A program made the translations under genes and the position numbers. The notes beneath the pieces are model-generated. The model saw nothing but the letters and a program-made list of their open reading frames with translations. It ran no database searches and was not told the origin of the DNA. Of a DNA stretch of 64,000 nucleotides, positions 8,906-18,293 are shown piece after piece; positions within the stretch are counted from its first letter, which is position 1; the number at the start of each line of letters is the position of its first letter. The stretch covers positions 620,001 through 684,000 of the forward strand of contig JACKAM010000002.1 of the NCBI GenBank assembly GCA_020635075.1, read 5' to 3'. Source of the stretch: Pseudobdellovibrionaceae bacterium (lineage in GTDB: Bacteria > Bdellovibrionota > Bdellovibrionia > Bdellovibrionales > UBA1609).

Positions 8906-9937
8906 GGTGGTTCCAACCGCAGTTTTGGTGGCCGCGGGGGACAAAGGGGACCCAGTTCCACCGGCGATTCATCTAATGGCATTGATTCCCCAGGCCCATC
9001 GACTAACCCTCCCGTGGCCGTCGCCGGTGGTGGCAATGCGACAACAGACGACTCATCGTCCTCCTCGAGTAGCTCCGCCAGTAGTGGTTCAAGCTCTTCT
9101 ACAAATGATCAGGAGCCAGTGGGACAGGCGACTTCGAATTTGTGGTGGCTAACCGACGTGGAGAAAATTCTGACCTTGGATTATTCAGACCCTGATGGTG
9201 ACGAAGCCTCCGAGTGTCAGGTGCAAAGCCTGTCCAACTTGGTCGAGTCCACGGCCTGCTCTTGTCTGGCTGGCATTTGCACAGTTGGATTGACTAGTAC
9301 TCCCGGCTACAGCGGGATGGCCTCGTTTGAATTTTCTGTGGTAACCAACTCTCTGGAAAGTGAATTCGTCGCCAATTCCGTGGAGCTCATACTGGCGGGC
9401 GGGCCTTTTCCAGGGACGTTTGAAGACCCATTAAACGCATTAAATTATTCATTCAGTGCCGGAAGCCTTAATTGGAGTTCTGACTGGATTGAGAGCGGTG
9501 AGGCCGATGGAGCCATGGCGGGCATTGTTCAGATCAACAACAAAGCCGGTCCCGGGCCCGTTGAGTGTAGCTCGGGTAACTGCCTGCGTATTGGCGATAA
9601 TAGCCTCTCTGTCACTGGCACCTATAGTCTAGAACGAAAGATGAATCTCATTGGCGCAAGCACTGCCAGCCTGGGCTTTGACTGGCGCCGAGATAGCGCT
9701 TTTGGCTATCTGTCGGCTTCGGACTTTCAAGTTGAGATTTCCAAAGACAATGGTGTGACCTGGACAACCATTTTTATTGTCTTGTCAGGGGGCTCAGATG
9801 GCTCAATGACCACAGAAAGCATCGACATCTCCAACTAGATTTCACCCTACACAATTATTCGCTTTTCCACTGGAAGCCCGGGGTTAATTGACGGCTACAT
9901 TTACTTTGACGATGTCGTGGTTACCGCACTGCCCTAG
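8897..9937 (+). pseudogene. Decayed surface/exported protein gene
   Basis: The plus strand codes from about 8897 for a Gly/Ser linker, then a cysteine-bearing beta-rich domain (ASECQVQSLSN...CSCLAGICTVG) and a second domain ending DFQVEISKDNGVTWTTI. The frame stops at TAG 9836-9838, but the same frame continues as ISPYTIIRFSTG and IDGYIYFDDVVVTALP to a second TAG at 9937, a natural domain end. So there is one nonsense mutation, and the 5' part with start and signal peptide is missing because it abuts an antisense gene remnant. No ribosome-binding site precedes the nearest ATG (8741). Confidence 0.6.
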
Positions 9938-9939
9938 GC

Positions 9940-11664
9940 CTAGGCAGCGAACGAGGTTTTTGAATCGTTTGATCCACTATCTCTCGGTAGACTGACGACA
10001 AAACAGGTATTGGGGCAGGCATGATCTAAGAAGATCTCCCCGTTGTGGTTTTCGATAATTCCTTTGGAAATACTCATTCCAAGGCCCGTCCCCTGACCAA
10101 CATCTTTGGTGGTGAAAAAAGGCTGAAAGATCTTCTCGGCAATCTCTGGTTGGATACCCGAGCCGCTGTCGATCACTCGAATTTGAACCCGACTGGCATC
10201 TGCTAGGATTTGAAGCTCAATCCATTTCTCCGGCAAGCTCCCTATGGCATCCGCCGCATTGACCAACAAGTTGAGGAGAACCTGGGATAGCTGAGTTCCC
10301 TGTCCCCTTACAAGTATGGGAACCTCCGGCGAGGTGTATCGCAATTCAATTCCGCCGTCTCGAAGTCGGTGCTTACAGAACTGCAGGGTGTCCCGGATCA
10401 CCTGGATAATGTCAACCTCATCAAGAGTGTCGGTATCGTCCTCGCGGGCAAAACTTAAAAGCCCACGAATGATATCAGCGATTCTTCCGGTGGTTTTATC
10501 GATCTGTTCCGCAATGGATCGGACTGTTTCTCCCTCTTTGGACTTGATCTGCTTAGAGGTGTCGTAAAGCTCATCGACATCCAGCTGAATCACCGCCAAA
10601 GGGTTATTGATCTCATGAGCAATACCACTGGCCATTTCACCAAGCGCCGCCATCTTTGCCGACGACACAATCTGTGCCTGCTGATCCAGAATACGCCTTT
10701 GTTGATCGTATCTTTCTGTCACGTCGGAGAAGGAAACAATAAATGCCGCCTTGCCAGTGAAGTGCCTGGGGGGCAAGGGATGGGAGTTCAACTGAAGCCA
10801 ATTCAGTGGCGAAGATCCGCCAATCTCATAGCCAAATACGTAATTCTTAAGGATCATGTTTTTGGAAACGAGTGGGCCCATCTTGCTCTCTGGGAATGAA
10901 CACAGAGATTTGTCTTCACGAACAATGACCGAAAACACCTGGTCAATACTGGTGTTTTTAAACTCCTCTGTTGTGAGATTTAAAAACTTCTCCGCACTGC
11001 GGTTATGGAGAATAACTTTTCCATTGGCGGTACAAACCAAAATGGCTTCACCAAGATGACCCAGGAGGTACTTGTGAAGCACCTCGCTGGTTTCGACCAC
11101 CTCCTCAACCTGGGCCTTCCGGCGAAACAGGGAGGAGGACAAGACAATGAGGCCCAAGACAGCCACATAAAGCCCAAAGAAGGACCAGTTCCTGTCAAAA
11201 AGGGATCCAATGAGGCGGCCCTCTTCATCTCCCGATGCTTCTTGAACGGCATTGGCTTTTTCTGACAACATGAGGCTTAGATTCTGCAGCGCCACCAGGC
11301 GTTTGTTAAAATCATCTGGGTCCAAACTGGGCTTATTCTTGATATCTGCCAAGACCTCAAGCCCATCCACCTCCCCTTCTGAGTCCCTAAGTCTCTCTTC
11401 GATGTAGGTGGCCATTTCTGCAATTTGATCCTGGGGAATGTTGGCAGTTTTGCTGTGATTGAGGACCAGTAAAGTGATGAGCTTTTCTACGAGTGATTGA
11501 GTCGAGAGATGCTTTTGCACCTGGCCCCGATACTCAAAGGCCTGTGTCAGTGAGTCCAGGACCCCTTGCTGATTCTGGCGATTGGCGTGCACAAGCCATC
11601 CAAGGCCCGACAGGACCATTGTCGCAAAAAATACGGAAATAATGTTCGCTTTGCGCACATTCAT
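9940..11664 (-). CDS. Membrane sensor histidine kinase with PAS domain
   Basis: Order of domains: membrane segment (about residues 8-27), short periplasmic helical region, second membrane segment (FGLYVAVLGLIVLSSSLF, about 165-185), PAS-like domain (GEAILVCTANGKVILHNRSAEKFL), HisKA with phospho-acceptor His in ASGIAHEINNPL, and HATPase with N box LLVNAADAIG, G1 DSGSGIQP, F box FQPFFTTK and G2 GTGLGMSI. This is an NtrB/FixL-like kinase of 574 residues. No response regulator is adjacent, so its partner is elsewhere. The last three residues end 3 bases from the pseudogene before it. Confidence 0.9.
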   Translation of the reverse strand: MNVRKANIISVFFATMVLSGLGWLVHANRQNQQGVLDSLTQAFEYRGQVQKHLSTQSLVEKLITLLVLNHSKTANIPQDQIAEMATYIEERLRDSEGEVDGLEVLADIKNKPSLDPDDFNKRLVALQNLSLMLSEKANAVQEASGDEEGRLIGSLFDRNWSFFGLYVAVLGLIVLSSSLFRRKAQVEEVVETSEVLHKYLLGHLGEAILVCTANGKVILHNRSAEKFLNLTTEEFKNTSIDQVFSVIVREDKSLCSFPESKMGPLVSKNMILKNYVFGYEIGGSSPLNWLQLNSHPLPPRHFTGKAAFIVSFSDVTERYDQQRRILDQQAQIVSSAKMAALGEMASGIAHEINNPLAVIQLDVDELYDTSKQIKSKEGETVRSIAEQIDKTTGRIADIIRGLLSFAREDDTDTLDEVDIIQVIRDTLQFCKHRLRDGGIELRYTSPEVPILVRGQGTQLSQVLLNLLVNAADAIGSLPEKWIELQILADASRVQIRVIDSGSGIQPEIAEKIFQPFFTTKDVGQGTGLGMSISKGIIENHNGEIFLDHACPNTCFVVSLPRDSGSNDSKTSFAA

Positions 11665-11787
11665 GGTTTCGTTTCGGACGAAAACAAAACAATGTTGAAT
11701 TAGTTGACGTGTGAGATGCCTATCAAATCTTTTTTAGACTGCAGATGGGCAACAGGGTGGAATTCCCCTCAATCCAGATAGCCATTT

Positions 11788-11823
11788 GCATCCAAAAAAG
11801 TAGATAGGCACCCGAGCCCTGGC
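11788..11823 (+). repeat. 36 bp element, copy A (upstream of SRPBCC gene)
   Basis: GCATCCAAAA..., ...GATAGGCACC..., ...CTGGC: 27 of 36 positions match copy B at 12491-12526 without gaps. Both copies lie 32-68 bases before the start of a plus-strand gene. This could be a shared promoter/operator or a small dispersed repeat. Confidence 0.45.
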
Positions 11824-11855
11824 CAGCTCCCCGACTTTGCGATAGGCTTGTGTCT

Positions 11856-12383
11856 ATGAAAAAAGTCTTAATTGCCATTGGCGCGCTTGTTTTGGTTTTA
11901 GTCGTAGGTGGATTGTTTTTGCCCAACAAATACACGGCCTCTGCGACTTATGAGTTCAAACATTCCAAGGAGAGACTTCACGGCCTCATTGGAAACCTGG
12001 AAACTTGGCGGGAGTGGGGCCCGTGGATGGAAGACGATCCGGGAATGAAGATCGAACTGATTGGCCCAAGTGGAGTGGGCGCCAAGCAAATTTGGACCAG
12101 CCGCAAGGCGGGCAACGGAAGTCTGACCTTTACGAAATGGGACCCTGAAAGTGGAATCACCTACGACCTGGAGTTTGATGGCTGGCCCCGAGCCACCGCC
12201 GGGTTTGAGTACCAGGATATTGAAGGCGGAGTTCGCGTCCACTGGTCAATGGACGGCAAGGTCGCAGTCCCAGTCATCGGCGGATACCTAGCCTTGTTCT
12301 TTAAGAAGATGATCTCTTCCTCATTCGAGCAGGGGCTTAAGAACATCGACAACGTACTGAGCAAGAATGAGAACAACAACTGA
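11856..12383 (+). CDS. Membrane-anchored SRPBCC-like protein
   Basis: One N-terminal membrane segment (VLIAIGALVLVLVVGGLFLP) is followed by about 150 residues with the SRPBCC/polyketide-cyclase pattern: LHGLIGNLETWREWGPWMEDDP, GAKQIWTSRKAGNGSLTF, GITYDLEFDG and GYLALFFKKMISSSFEQGLKNI. The fold binds hydrophobic ligands; no specific role is known. ATG 11856 is used; GTG 11850 is the alternative and neither has a strong ribosome-binding site. 175 residues. Confidence 0.75.
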   Translation: MKKVLIAIGALVLVLVVGGLFLPNKYTASATYEFKHSKERLHGLIGNLETWREWGPWMEDDPGMKIELIGPSGVGAKQIWTSRKAGNGSLTFTKWDPESGITYDLEFDGWPRATAGFEYQDIEGGVRVHWSMDGKVAVPVIGGYLALFFKKMISSSFEQGLKNIDNVLSKNENNN

Positions 12384-12490
12384 CAGTCGGGCTTTCAATC
12401 CATCTTTCCTGGTGATTCTCCAAGCGTAACACAAATCTGAAGTAGGGTGAAGACCCGGGGACTCGAAATCCCGAGCATCCATTGACCATC

Positions 12491-12526
12491 GCATCCAAAA
12501 GGGATGATAGACACCTAAACCATGGC
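12491..12526 (+). repeat. 36 bp element, copy B (upstream of antiporter)
   Basis: Partner of copy A at 11788-11823 (27/36 identical). It ends 31 bases before the GTG start of the CPA2 antiporter gene. The surrounding 174 bases between the two genes hold no other feature I can support. Confidence 0.45.
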
Positions 12527-12557
12527 ACTTCGACTCGACTTCAACTAAGATTCGCCT

Positions 12558-13835
12558 GTGCACGTCCTTAATGAATCTCACATTTTGCTGTTTCTGCTTC
12601 AGGTATCGGTGTTGCTGGCCCTGGCCCGCACTCTAGGAGTGTTGTGTGAAGAGGTGCGCATTCCGGCAATTGCTGGAGAAATCATTGCCGGTGTGCTTTT
12701 AGGCCCTACAGTATTTGGCCGGATCGCACCCGAAGCACAGACTTGGCTTTTTCCCCATGACAACATCCAAAACACCATGTTGGAAACCGTCTCCTGGTTA
12801 GGCGTGTTTTTCCTCTTACTGGCATCGGGCTTTCATGTAAACGTCAGGCAGGCTTTGCGAAGCGGAACCACGGCCCTTTCCATTGGCATCATCGGTGTAT
12901 TAGTTCCTATAGGAATTGGCGTGATCAGCTTCTGGGGACTAGATCCAAGTTATCACGGCCAAGGCGCGAGTGGGCTTTCGTTTACCCTCTTTTTGTCGGT
13001 AGCGGGCTCCATTACAGCCATCTCTGTTGTCGCCCGGGCACTTGGCGACCTGGGGCTGGCTGGCTCCAAGGAAGGCGGCCTGGCCTTATCTGCCTGTGCG
13101 GTTAACGATCTCTTCGGCTGGCTTTTGTTCACCGTGGTTATTTCACTCTCGACTGGTGATGCCATCGACTTTATTCATTTGGTCACGACCTTTCTGTCGA
13201 CCTTGGGATTTGTTGCCATTTGTATCGCTGTGGGTGCTCCCACGATCAGTGCCGCTGCTCGCATCATTCATCGCACATCCCTTCCAGATGAGATGGCTTT
13301 TCAAACCCTCATTGTCAGCGCTGGCCTGCTGTGTGGAGCCGTGACTCAGTGGCTGGGTATTCACGCAATTTTAGGGTTTTTCTTAGCCGGCACCATGGTT
13401 GGTAGTGCTAAAGGCGTTGGCGATCAAATGCGCCAGAGCTTTTCAGATACCGTACATGCCGTGTTTGTTCCGCTGTTTTTCGCCACCATCGGGCTCAATA
13501 TTGATTTTGTCACCGGGATGGAATTTGGAATTACCGCCTTGTTCATGGCCGTGGCCGTAGGGGGCAAATTCATCGGCGCCTGGATCGGAGCCCTCCTTGG
13601 CAAACTCGACAATTCCCGCTCAGTGCTGATGGGCCTGGTGTTTGTTCCCGGTGGAGCCATGGAGATTGTTGTCGGAGCCCTGGCGATGGAACTACAACTC
13701 ATTGATCAGCGCGTATTCGTGGCCATCGTATTTGCAGCCCTCGCCTCAAGCATCATTGCAGGACCTGCGGTCAGCGCATGGGCCCACCGACTGGGTATCG
13801 GCAAAGCATCTGCTGCCCAGCCCAGTCCCAACTAG
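12558..13835 (+). CDS. CPA2-family cation:proton antiporter
   Basis: A 425-residue polytopic protein with about 12 membrane segments and the Na_H_exchanger signature: IPAIAGEIIAGVLLGP near the N-terminus, GVFFLLLASGFHVN, the discontinuous-helix region ITAISVVARALGDLG with NDLFGWLLF, AILGFFLAGTMVG, and LFFATIGLNIDF. It resembles the transport domain of KefB-type proteins without a C-terminal TrkA-N domain. Likely exchanges Na+ or K+ for protons in the inner membrane. The start is GTG 12558. Its stop TAG and the stop of the convergent gene share the same CTAG palindrome. Confidence 0.88.
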   Translation: MHVLNESHILLFLLQVSVLLALARTLGVLCEEVRIPAIAGEIIAGVLLGPTVFGRIAPEAQTWLFPHDNIQNTMLETVSWLGVFFLLLASGFHVNVRQALRSGTTALSIGIIGVLVPIGIGVISFWGLDPSYHGQGASGLSFTLFLSVAGSITAISVVARALGDLGLAGSKEGGLALSACAVNDLFGWLLFTVVISLSTGDAIDFIHLVTTFLSTLGFVAICIAVGAPTISAAARIIHRTSLPDEMAFQTLIVSAGLLCGAVTQWLGIHAILGFFLAGTMVGSAKGVGDQMRQSFSDTVHAVFVPLFFATIGLNIDFVTGMEFGITALFMAVAVGGKFIGAWIGALLGKLDNSRSVLMGLVFVPGGAMEIVVGALAMELQLIDQRVFVAIVFAALASSIIAGPAVSAWAHRLGIGKASAAQPSPN

Positions 13836-14182
13836 TTCCAGGGCTTTAACTGAATGACACCAAAATAGAAGTATTCCCTGAGAACGATATCAGGCTTGAA
13901 GTGGCAGTAGGCTTTAAAGACCCGACTTGGAGTTACCTCTGATACAACATCAAAGACAGCGTTCTGGCACTTCTCTAAGGTGGCCTTTTTCTCTCCGGCC
14001 TCTTTGGTCGAAAAAGTCATCTTCACAATAGGAAGACCTTCAATAATCGGAAAGTCGGCCGAGCCCTTATCTCGTTCATGATAAACGGGGATTTCACCGG
14101 GACCAGCATAGGTGACTGCTCCAACCTTGGGCACTAACAAACCAATAACTATAAGTGTGCTAATTATTTTGATCGTTTCCAT
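13832..14182 (-). CDS. Hypothetical exported protein
   Basis: From ATG 14182 (TAGGAT about 9 bases ahead) the product begins with a signal peptide (METIKIISTLIVIGLLVPKVGAV) and has a mature part of about 93 residues containing EIPVYHERDKG, a CQNAVFDVV segment and CHFKPDIVLREYFYFG. Two cysteines could form a disulfide in the periplasm. No known family recognised. The longer open frame to 14494 overlaps the terminator and is not used. Confidence 0.65.
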   Translation of the reverse strand: METIKIISTLIVIGLLVPKVGAVTYAGPGEIPVYHERDKGSADFPIIEGLPIVKMTFSTKEAGEKKATLEKCQNAVFDVVSEVTPSRVFKAYCHFKPDIVLREYFYFGVIQLKPWN

Positions 14183-14293
14183 ATGAAATCCTACCTGGTT
14201 GATCATCCATGGGCCAGACCTATTTTTAGACGGAGCATGATGGCGCTCCATGAGCGCGACACTTTCGGTTAGGTGCCTAACCCAGCCAAATAA

Positions 14294-14321
14294 AAAAGCG
14301 CCTCTATAAAGAAGCGCTTTT
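14294..14321 (-). terminator. Rho-independent terminator of subtilase gene
   Basis: AAAAGCGC and GCGCTTTT form an 8 bp stem with a 12-base loop; on the minus strand the stem is followed by a T-run, as expected for transcripts ending the protease gene at 14370. The sequence is nearly symmetric, so it may also stop plus-strand transcription. Confidence 0.75.
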
Positions 14322-14369
14322 GTTTTAAGCCCCACCAACAAGTGAGGCTCGGTGTTTATCTGTGTTCGA

Positions 14370-15866
14370 TTACTTACAAAATGGAGCGTCGGGCATGATC
14401 TGGCAGAGAGCTTCACAAAGAGCGGGATCGCCGAGAGGACAATCGCCTCCTCCACCACCGCCGCCGCCACCGCCACCGGAGGACTGGCCGACATAGATCT
14501 TGTAAGAAGAGGCCTGGTTGCCGTTAGCGTCTTTCACAGAGACGGTGGTTTCACCCTTTGCCACACCAGTCAGCATACCGCTCGCATCGATAGTTGCGAC
14601 CCCAGTGTCTGAGCTAGCGAAGGTCAAAGGTGCTACGCCGTTTCTGGCCGAGAAGGCAAGTTTGTCGCCAACTGCAAGAGTTTCTGCGAAGGGAACAACA
14701 TACATCTTTTTGTCTAGCAGAGCTGTCATTGCCGCTCCGGCATCCACACGGCAGTCACAAGCTGTTTCAATGCCGACCTTGGCTGCTGTTGACTGAATCA
14801 GTGAGCGAACCTCAACACCGGTCATGGTGGGGTCCTGAGCCAAAAGCAGAGCCACAACTCCGGACACCAATGGCGTTGCCATGGAAGTTCCGGATAGGTT
14901 GCCGTATTTGTTGTTGGGAAGGGTGCTCATAATGCCTTCACCTGGAGCCGCTACGTCCACCGTGTGCTTACCGTAGTTGGACCAACTGGGCTTTTTGTCA
15001 CCCTCTCCACTGGCTGCAACCGAGATCATGTTGGGCGTGTTGGCATTGGCTGGGAACACATCTGTACGATCGTTAGACTTCCCATCATTGGCGGCCGCCA
15101 CCACAAAAATGACTCCAGCCTTGTCAGCTCTTTCCACTGCTTCAATAAGTGGCTTCGCCTGAGACCTGGGAACTGCGGCTCCCCAGCTGGCAGAAATCAC
15201 GCGAGCTCCCTTTTCGATGGCGTAGTCAATGGACTTGATCCCCGCCATAAGGTCTCCACCGCCATCGGCGCCAAGAAAACGAATCGGCATAACCGAGACT
15301 TCAGGGCTCAGACCGATAATTCCCCCGTCAGCCAGGCCAGATGCGCCTAAGCTTCCTGTACAGTGAGTACCGTGTCCGGGGTTGCGGCCAACGATGTCCA
15401 TTGGATCATTGTCGTTATCTTTAAAGTCATAACCAGGAATCATATTGGCCCGGAGAGATTCGTGATTGTAATCCACACCGGTGTCAATGACGGCAACAAT
15501 CACGTTCTTGCTACCTCTGTTGCCGGCCTTTTGCCAAGCTTGCTCAGCGTTTACCTTAACGTTGGCCCATTGTTTTTTAAGAGCCATGGGTTCAACCGGA
15601 GTGGTGATCGCGCGAAGCTTGAAGTTCTTCACCACATACTCAACGTTGCTGTTCTGTCTGAGAAGTTTTAGAGCCTCTTGCTCTTGAGAGTCTTCAATAT
15701 TAACTTTCGTCAGCCCGGCAACGGAGTGAGTCTCCATCACACTGAGTCCCACCAGGTTTGAGAACGTCATCATTTTCTGAGACTTCTGCTTCACAATGTA
15801 TTCGCCCGCCAACGATCCGCTAGCGAAAAAAAGTGCTATCACTGCCAAAATCAATCTTTGATTCAT
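14370..15866 (-). CDS. Secreted subtilisin-like serine protease (S8)
   Basis: A 498-residue pre-pro-protease. Residues 1-20 are a signal peptide, about 21-85 an I9-type propeptide (YIVKQKSQ...NVEYVVKNFKL), and about 95-390 the S8 domain with Asp128 (VIDTGVDYNH), His168 (GHGTHCTG), oxyanion Asn260 (VAAANDG) and Ser328 (GTSMATP). A Big_2-type Ig-like domain follows (VAPLTFASSDTGVATID), then a run of glycines and a small tail with four cysteines (CPLGDPALCEALCQIMPDAPFCK is its content in three pieces: CPLGDPALC, EALCQIM, PDAPFCK). A secreted protease suits a bacterium that digests other cells; that role is inference. Confidence 0.93.
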   Translation of the reverse strand: MNQRLILAVIALFFASGSLAGEYIVKQKSQKMMTFSNLVGLSVMETHSVAGLTKVNIEDSQEQEALKLLRQNSNVEYVVKNFKLRAITTPVEPMALKKQWANVKVNAEQAWQKAGNRGSKNVIVAVIDTGVDYNHESLRANMIPGYDFKDNDNDPMDIVGRNPGHGTHCTGSLGASGLADGGIIGLSPEVSVMPIRFLGADGGGDLMAGIKSIDYAIEKGARVISASWGAAVPRSQAKPLIEAVERADKAGVIFVVAAANDGKSNDRTDVFPANANTPNMISVAASGEGDKKPSWSNYGKHTVDVAAPGEGIMSTLPNNKYGNLSGTSMATPLVSGVVALLLAQDPTMTGVEVRSLIQSTAAKVGIETACDCRVDAGAAMTALLDKKMYVVPFAETLAVGDKLAFSARNGVAPLTFASSDTGVATIDASGMLTGVAKGETTVSVKDANGNQASSYKIYVGQSSGGGGGGGGGGGDCPLGDPALCEALCQIMPDAPFCK

Positions 15867-16002
15867 AATCCACCCTCCTTAGTGGTTCCAAAATGGGAAC
15901 ACCTGATCCAACCATGGTCCAGCGTCCTTCGCCAAATTTTTTGTGATAAACCCCTGAAGTAAGGTGCGCGTCGGGTCCTTGGTCCGTATCACCAGTGATA
16001 CA

Positions 16003-16043
16003 ACCTAGACCTTTTTTGCCCGAACCTAGCCTGACGTCTAGGT
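16003..16043. promoter_or_regulatory. Inverted repeat ACCTAGAC / GTCTAGGT
   Basis: Two perfect 8 bp arms separated by 25 bases, with a third ACCTAG in the loop (16024-16029). It lies between the 3' end of the regulator gene (16132) and the upstream side of the protease gene (15866), and its core resembles the CTAG palindromes at 17.2-17.5 kb. Could be an operator for the protease gene. Confidence 0.35.
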
Positions 16044-16131
16044 CGTGAGTTGAGGTGCCACCCCCAGACCAAGTGTTTTTGAAAATTGAATTTGAAGAGG
16101 CTTTGTCCGGATGTTGCCGCCTAATTAGGTT

Positions 16132-17175
16132 TTATCCTCGATTTAGCTCTGCCGTGCTTAGTCCCCGTTTTATCATGAATTCTATCGCATCATTTGCATT
16201 AATATGTTCAATTTCGATTTCCGGGTGAGAATCTTTGAAAACCCTGAAAACCTCATCGACAAAGGCTTGCCCTACGGCGCTTATGCCTTTGAAATCCAAA
16301 ATCACGTGGTTGAATTTTTCAATTCCTTTTAGAATTCTTTTTGCCTGAGATCGAGAGACAAACCGTTCATCACCCAACTTACTAAATTGAACCAATATAT
16401 GAGTTTTGTCGAAGGCTTTGGTTTCGGGGTTTTGATAGTGATCGAAAATATCTTGAAGGTCTCTTTTTGAGTTCTTCATTATCTCCATTGTGACTATCGT
16501 GCCTTTACCCTTAGAATTTTCCCGATCCTCAATAAACCAATCATCCTGGGAGTTATCCCTAACATACAATAGGCCGTTCGAATATATCGTGAAGACATCA
16601 AAAGCTCTGGAACTAAAAAAGATTCCTTCACCACTGTGGTAGTCGGGAGCCGTCGTAAATTTTCCTTTGATCAAATGTAGAACGGACTCTCTGATGTCCT
16701 CCAGGTTTAAATATTCCTGAATTTTTCTAAACACGCCAATTCCGTCGTCTGTAATTGTGAGCTCGATTTTTTCAGCATCAACTCCGACATCTACCTTGAT
16801 TTTTTTGCCCTCTGAGTGATCTACGGCATTATTAAAGATCTCCCCAAAGCCATAGTAGCAGATGTCTTCAACTCCTTTGTCTATGCCCTTAAATGTCGAC
16901 GATAAGCTATCATCCCAGACTTTGTGCTCTTCGGGATGCTCTACTATTTTGAACACAAGCTCCTTGTTGAGAGCTCCCGCGAGGTAGTACCTTGCCCCCC
17001 TTTTTGCTCCCGTCTTTATCAGCTTTTCATTGTTGATGAGTGTATTGATGTGCCTGTGAACCGTCGTCCTCGTGACGCCAAACTTTCTTTCGACCACCTC
17101 AACCAGGTCAGAGGGATGTTGCGCAACTGACGTCAGGATAAACTCTCTAATTTTCTCAGCCCTGTCTTTACCCAC
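16132..17175 (-). CDS. HTH - GHKL ATPase - DUF4325 (STAS-like) regulator
   Basis: One 347-residue chain joins three parts: a winged helix-turn-helix of the DeoR/GntR kind (residues 1-70, VERKFGVTRTTVHRHINTLI), a histidine-kinase-like ATPase without a His-box (about 75-240, N box FGEIFNNAVDHSEG, G1 ITDDGIGVF, GEGIFFSSRAFD), and a C-terminal DUF4325 domain (about 265-345, FVSRSQAKRILKGIEKF, DFKGISAVGQAFVDEV). In SpoIIAA/SpoIIAB-type switches the ATPase and STAS parts are separate proteins; here both are fused to DNA binding. DUF4325 fusions of this kind are known from databases but not well characterised. Likely autoregulated through the palindromes upstream. Confidence 0.8.
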   Translation of the reverse strand: MGKDRAEKIREFILTSVAQHPSDLVEVVERKFGVTRTTVHRHINTLINNEKLIKTGAKRGARYYLAGALNKELVFKIVEHPEEHKVWDDSLSSTFKGIDKGVEDICYYGFGEIFNNAVDHSEGKKIKVDVGVDAEKIELTITDDGIGVFRKIQEYLNLEDIRESVLHLIKGKFTTAPDYHSGEGIFFSSRAFDVFTIYSNGLLYVRDNSQDDWFIEDRENSKGKGTIVTMEIMKNSKRDLQDIFDHYQNPETKAFDKTHILVQFSKLGDERFVSRSQAKRILKGIEKFNHVILDFKGISAVGQAFVDEVFRVFKDSHPEIEIEHINANDAIEFMIKRGLSTAELNRG

Positions 17176-17626
17176 TGACTCAGTCCTTTTATCGGTTTTG
17201 TAACTATCGATACTCTCATTTATAACGGTCTAGACCACTTTTATCAACTAGTTATTTAAATTTTAAGACCTAGTTTTAAATATATGGTAACTGTCCGTGT
17301 GAGTATTTATAACTATCTGCTCATCGGCGACCCGGCAGCATCCAGTCAGGCCGATTAAACCCCCAAAAGCCATCCTCAATAGTACATAAAATATTGGAAT
17401 TATGTATTTTTTCCAGATTTCGCCACCGATTGGCCATTCAAAGAGCGATCACAAACAAAGGCTGGGATCGAGGTGTCAGATTTAACACTATATGGATAGA
17501 TATAAACAACTAGTTCTATAGGTCAAGCCCCCCCTTGCTCAAAAAGGCCCGACTGCCATGCCCAGTTTAAGCGGGGGGCACCACTCCCCTTCTCCGCCTG
17601 GAGCCAGGCGCCTAACGTCTTATGAC
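17176..17626. promoter_or_regulatory. 450 bp regulatory gap with CTAG palindromes
   Basis: No gene is supported here. The stretch upstream of the HTH-ATPase-DUF4325 gene holds the 10 bp palindrome GGTCTAGACC (17227-17236), AACTAGTT twice (17246-17253 and 17508-17515) and GACCTAGTT near 17267. All centre on CTAG, which is usually rare in bacterial DNA. They are candidate binding sites for the adjacent regulator. Confidence 0.45.
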
Positions 17627-18266
17627 CTAGCAGCCTCGATAAGTTGTGTGGTTTTTGCAGAGCGGGACTAGTTCACCTTTTTCATTGCGCTTGTAAAGAC
17701 CATAGTTGTCGGTCAGCTTTCCCTGTTCGTTGCCAATAAAGTACACTTCCCCGTCAGCCATAAAGGCGCTTGTCGGCACAACTCGAAAGTCATCCTCCCA
17801 GCCAATCTGGTCGCCGTAATAATTGAATTGCCAAGTCAGCAAGAAGTTCCCACATGCTCCAAAGAACTTGCGAACCTTTTGCCCTGCTGGTTCACTTCTA
17901 GAGATCATAACGTCCTTAGGTCTCAGGCTAACTAGAGCCTCCTTTGCCCCACCAATTGAACGCCGGTCCAGGATCTCCGCATCGGGAATGCTTGTATTGT
18001 CTTCAGGCAGCCAAATTTTTTGATCGCCAGCCTTCTCACCTTCTTCTTTTGGAGGGCCACCAATCCTCCATAGACCCTCGGCCACCATTACCGTTGGGTG
18101 AGTGTGCCAGTGCCCTATATCGGACACCGGCCTCAAGGGTCGAACAATAAGATATCGCATCGTGATCTTCTCATTCCCAACCCTTAAGTCAGAAGGATCG
18201 TGAACCTCCAAGCGGCCAACTAAGTCTGCATAGGTAACTGACCCGACCCCCTCAAACTTGACCACC
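17627..18266 (-). pseudogene. Gene X, 3' part, cut off by IS3
   Basis: The frame of about 212 codons begins only 2 bases from the IS3 end, at a GTG with no ribosome-binding site of its own. Joining it to the DNA on the far side of the insertion (21011-21108) restores one continuous frame, so the gene was split by the IS. The product contains HWHTHPTVMV, a Trp- and Cys-bearing middle (FFGACGNFLLTWQFNYYGDQIGWEDDF) and a tail ending CKNHTTYRGC. I do not recognise the family. The gene is probably inactive. Confidence 0.7.
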
Positions 18267-18293
18267 TAGAGTCGAGCGATTAGAGGAGGGTAT

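Noticed and set aside
14430..14485. GC-rich microsatellite-like stretch
   Set aside because: It encodes the polyglycine linker of the secreted protease.
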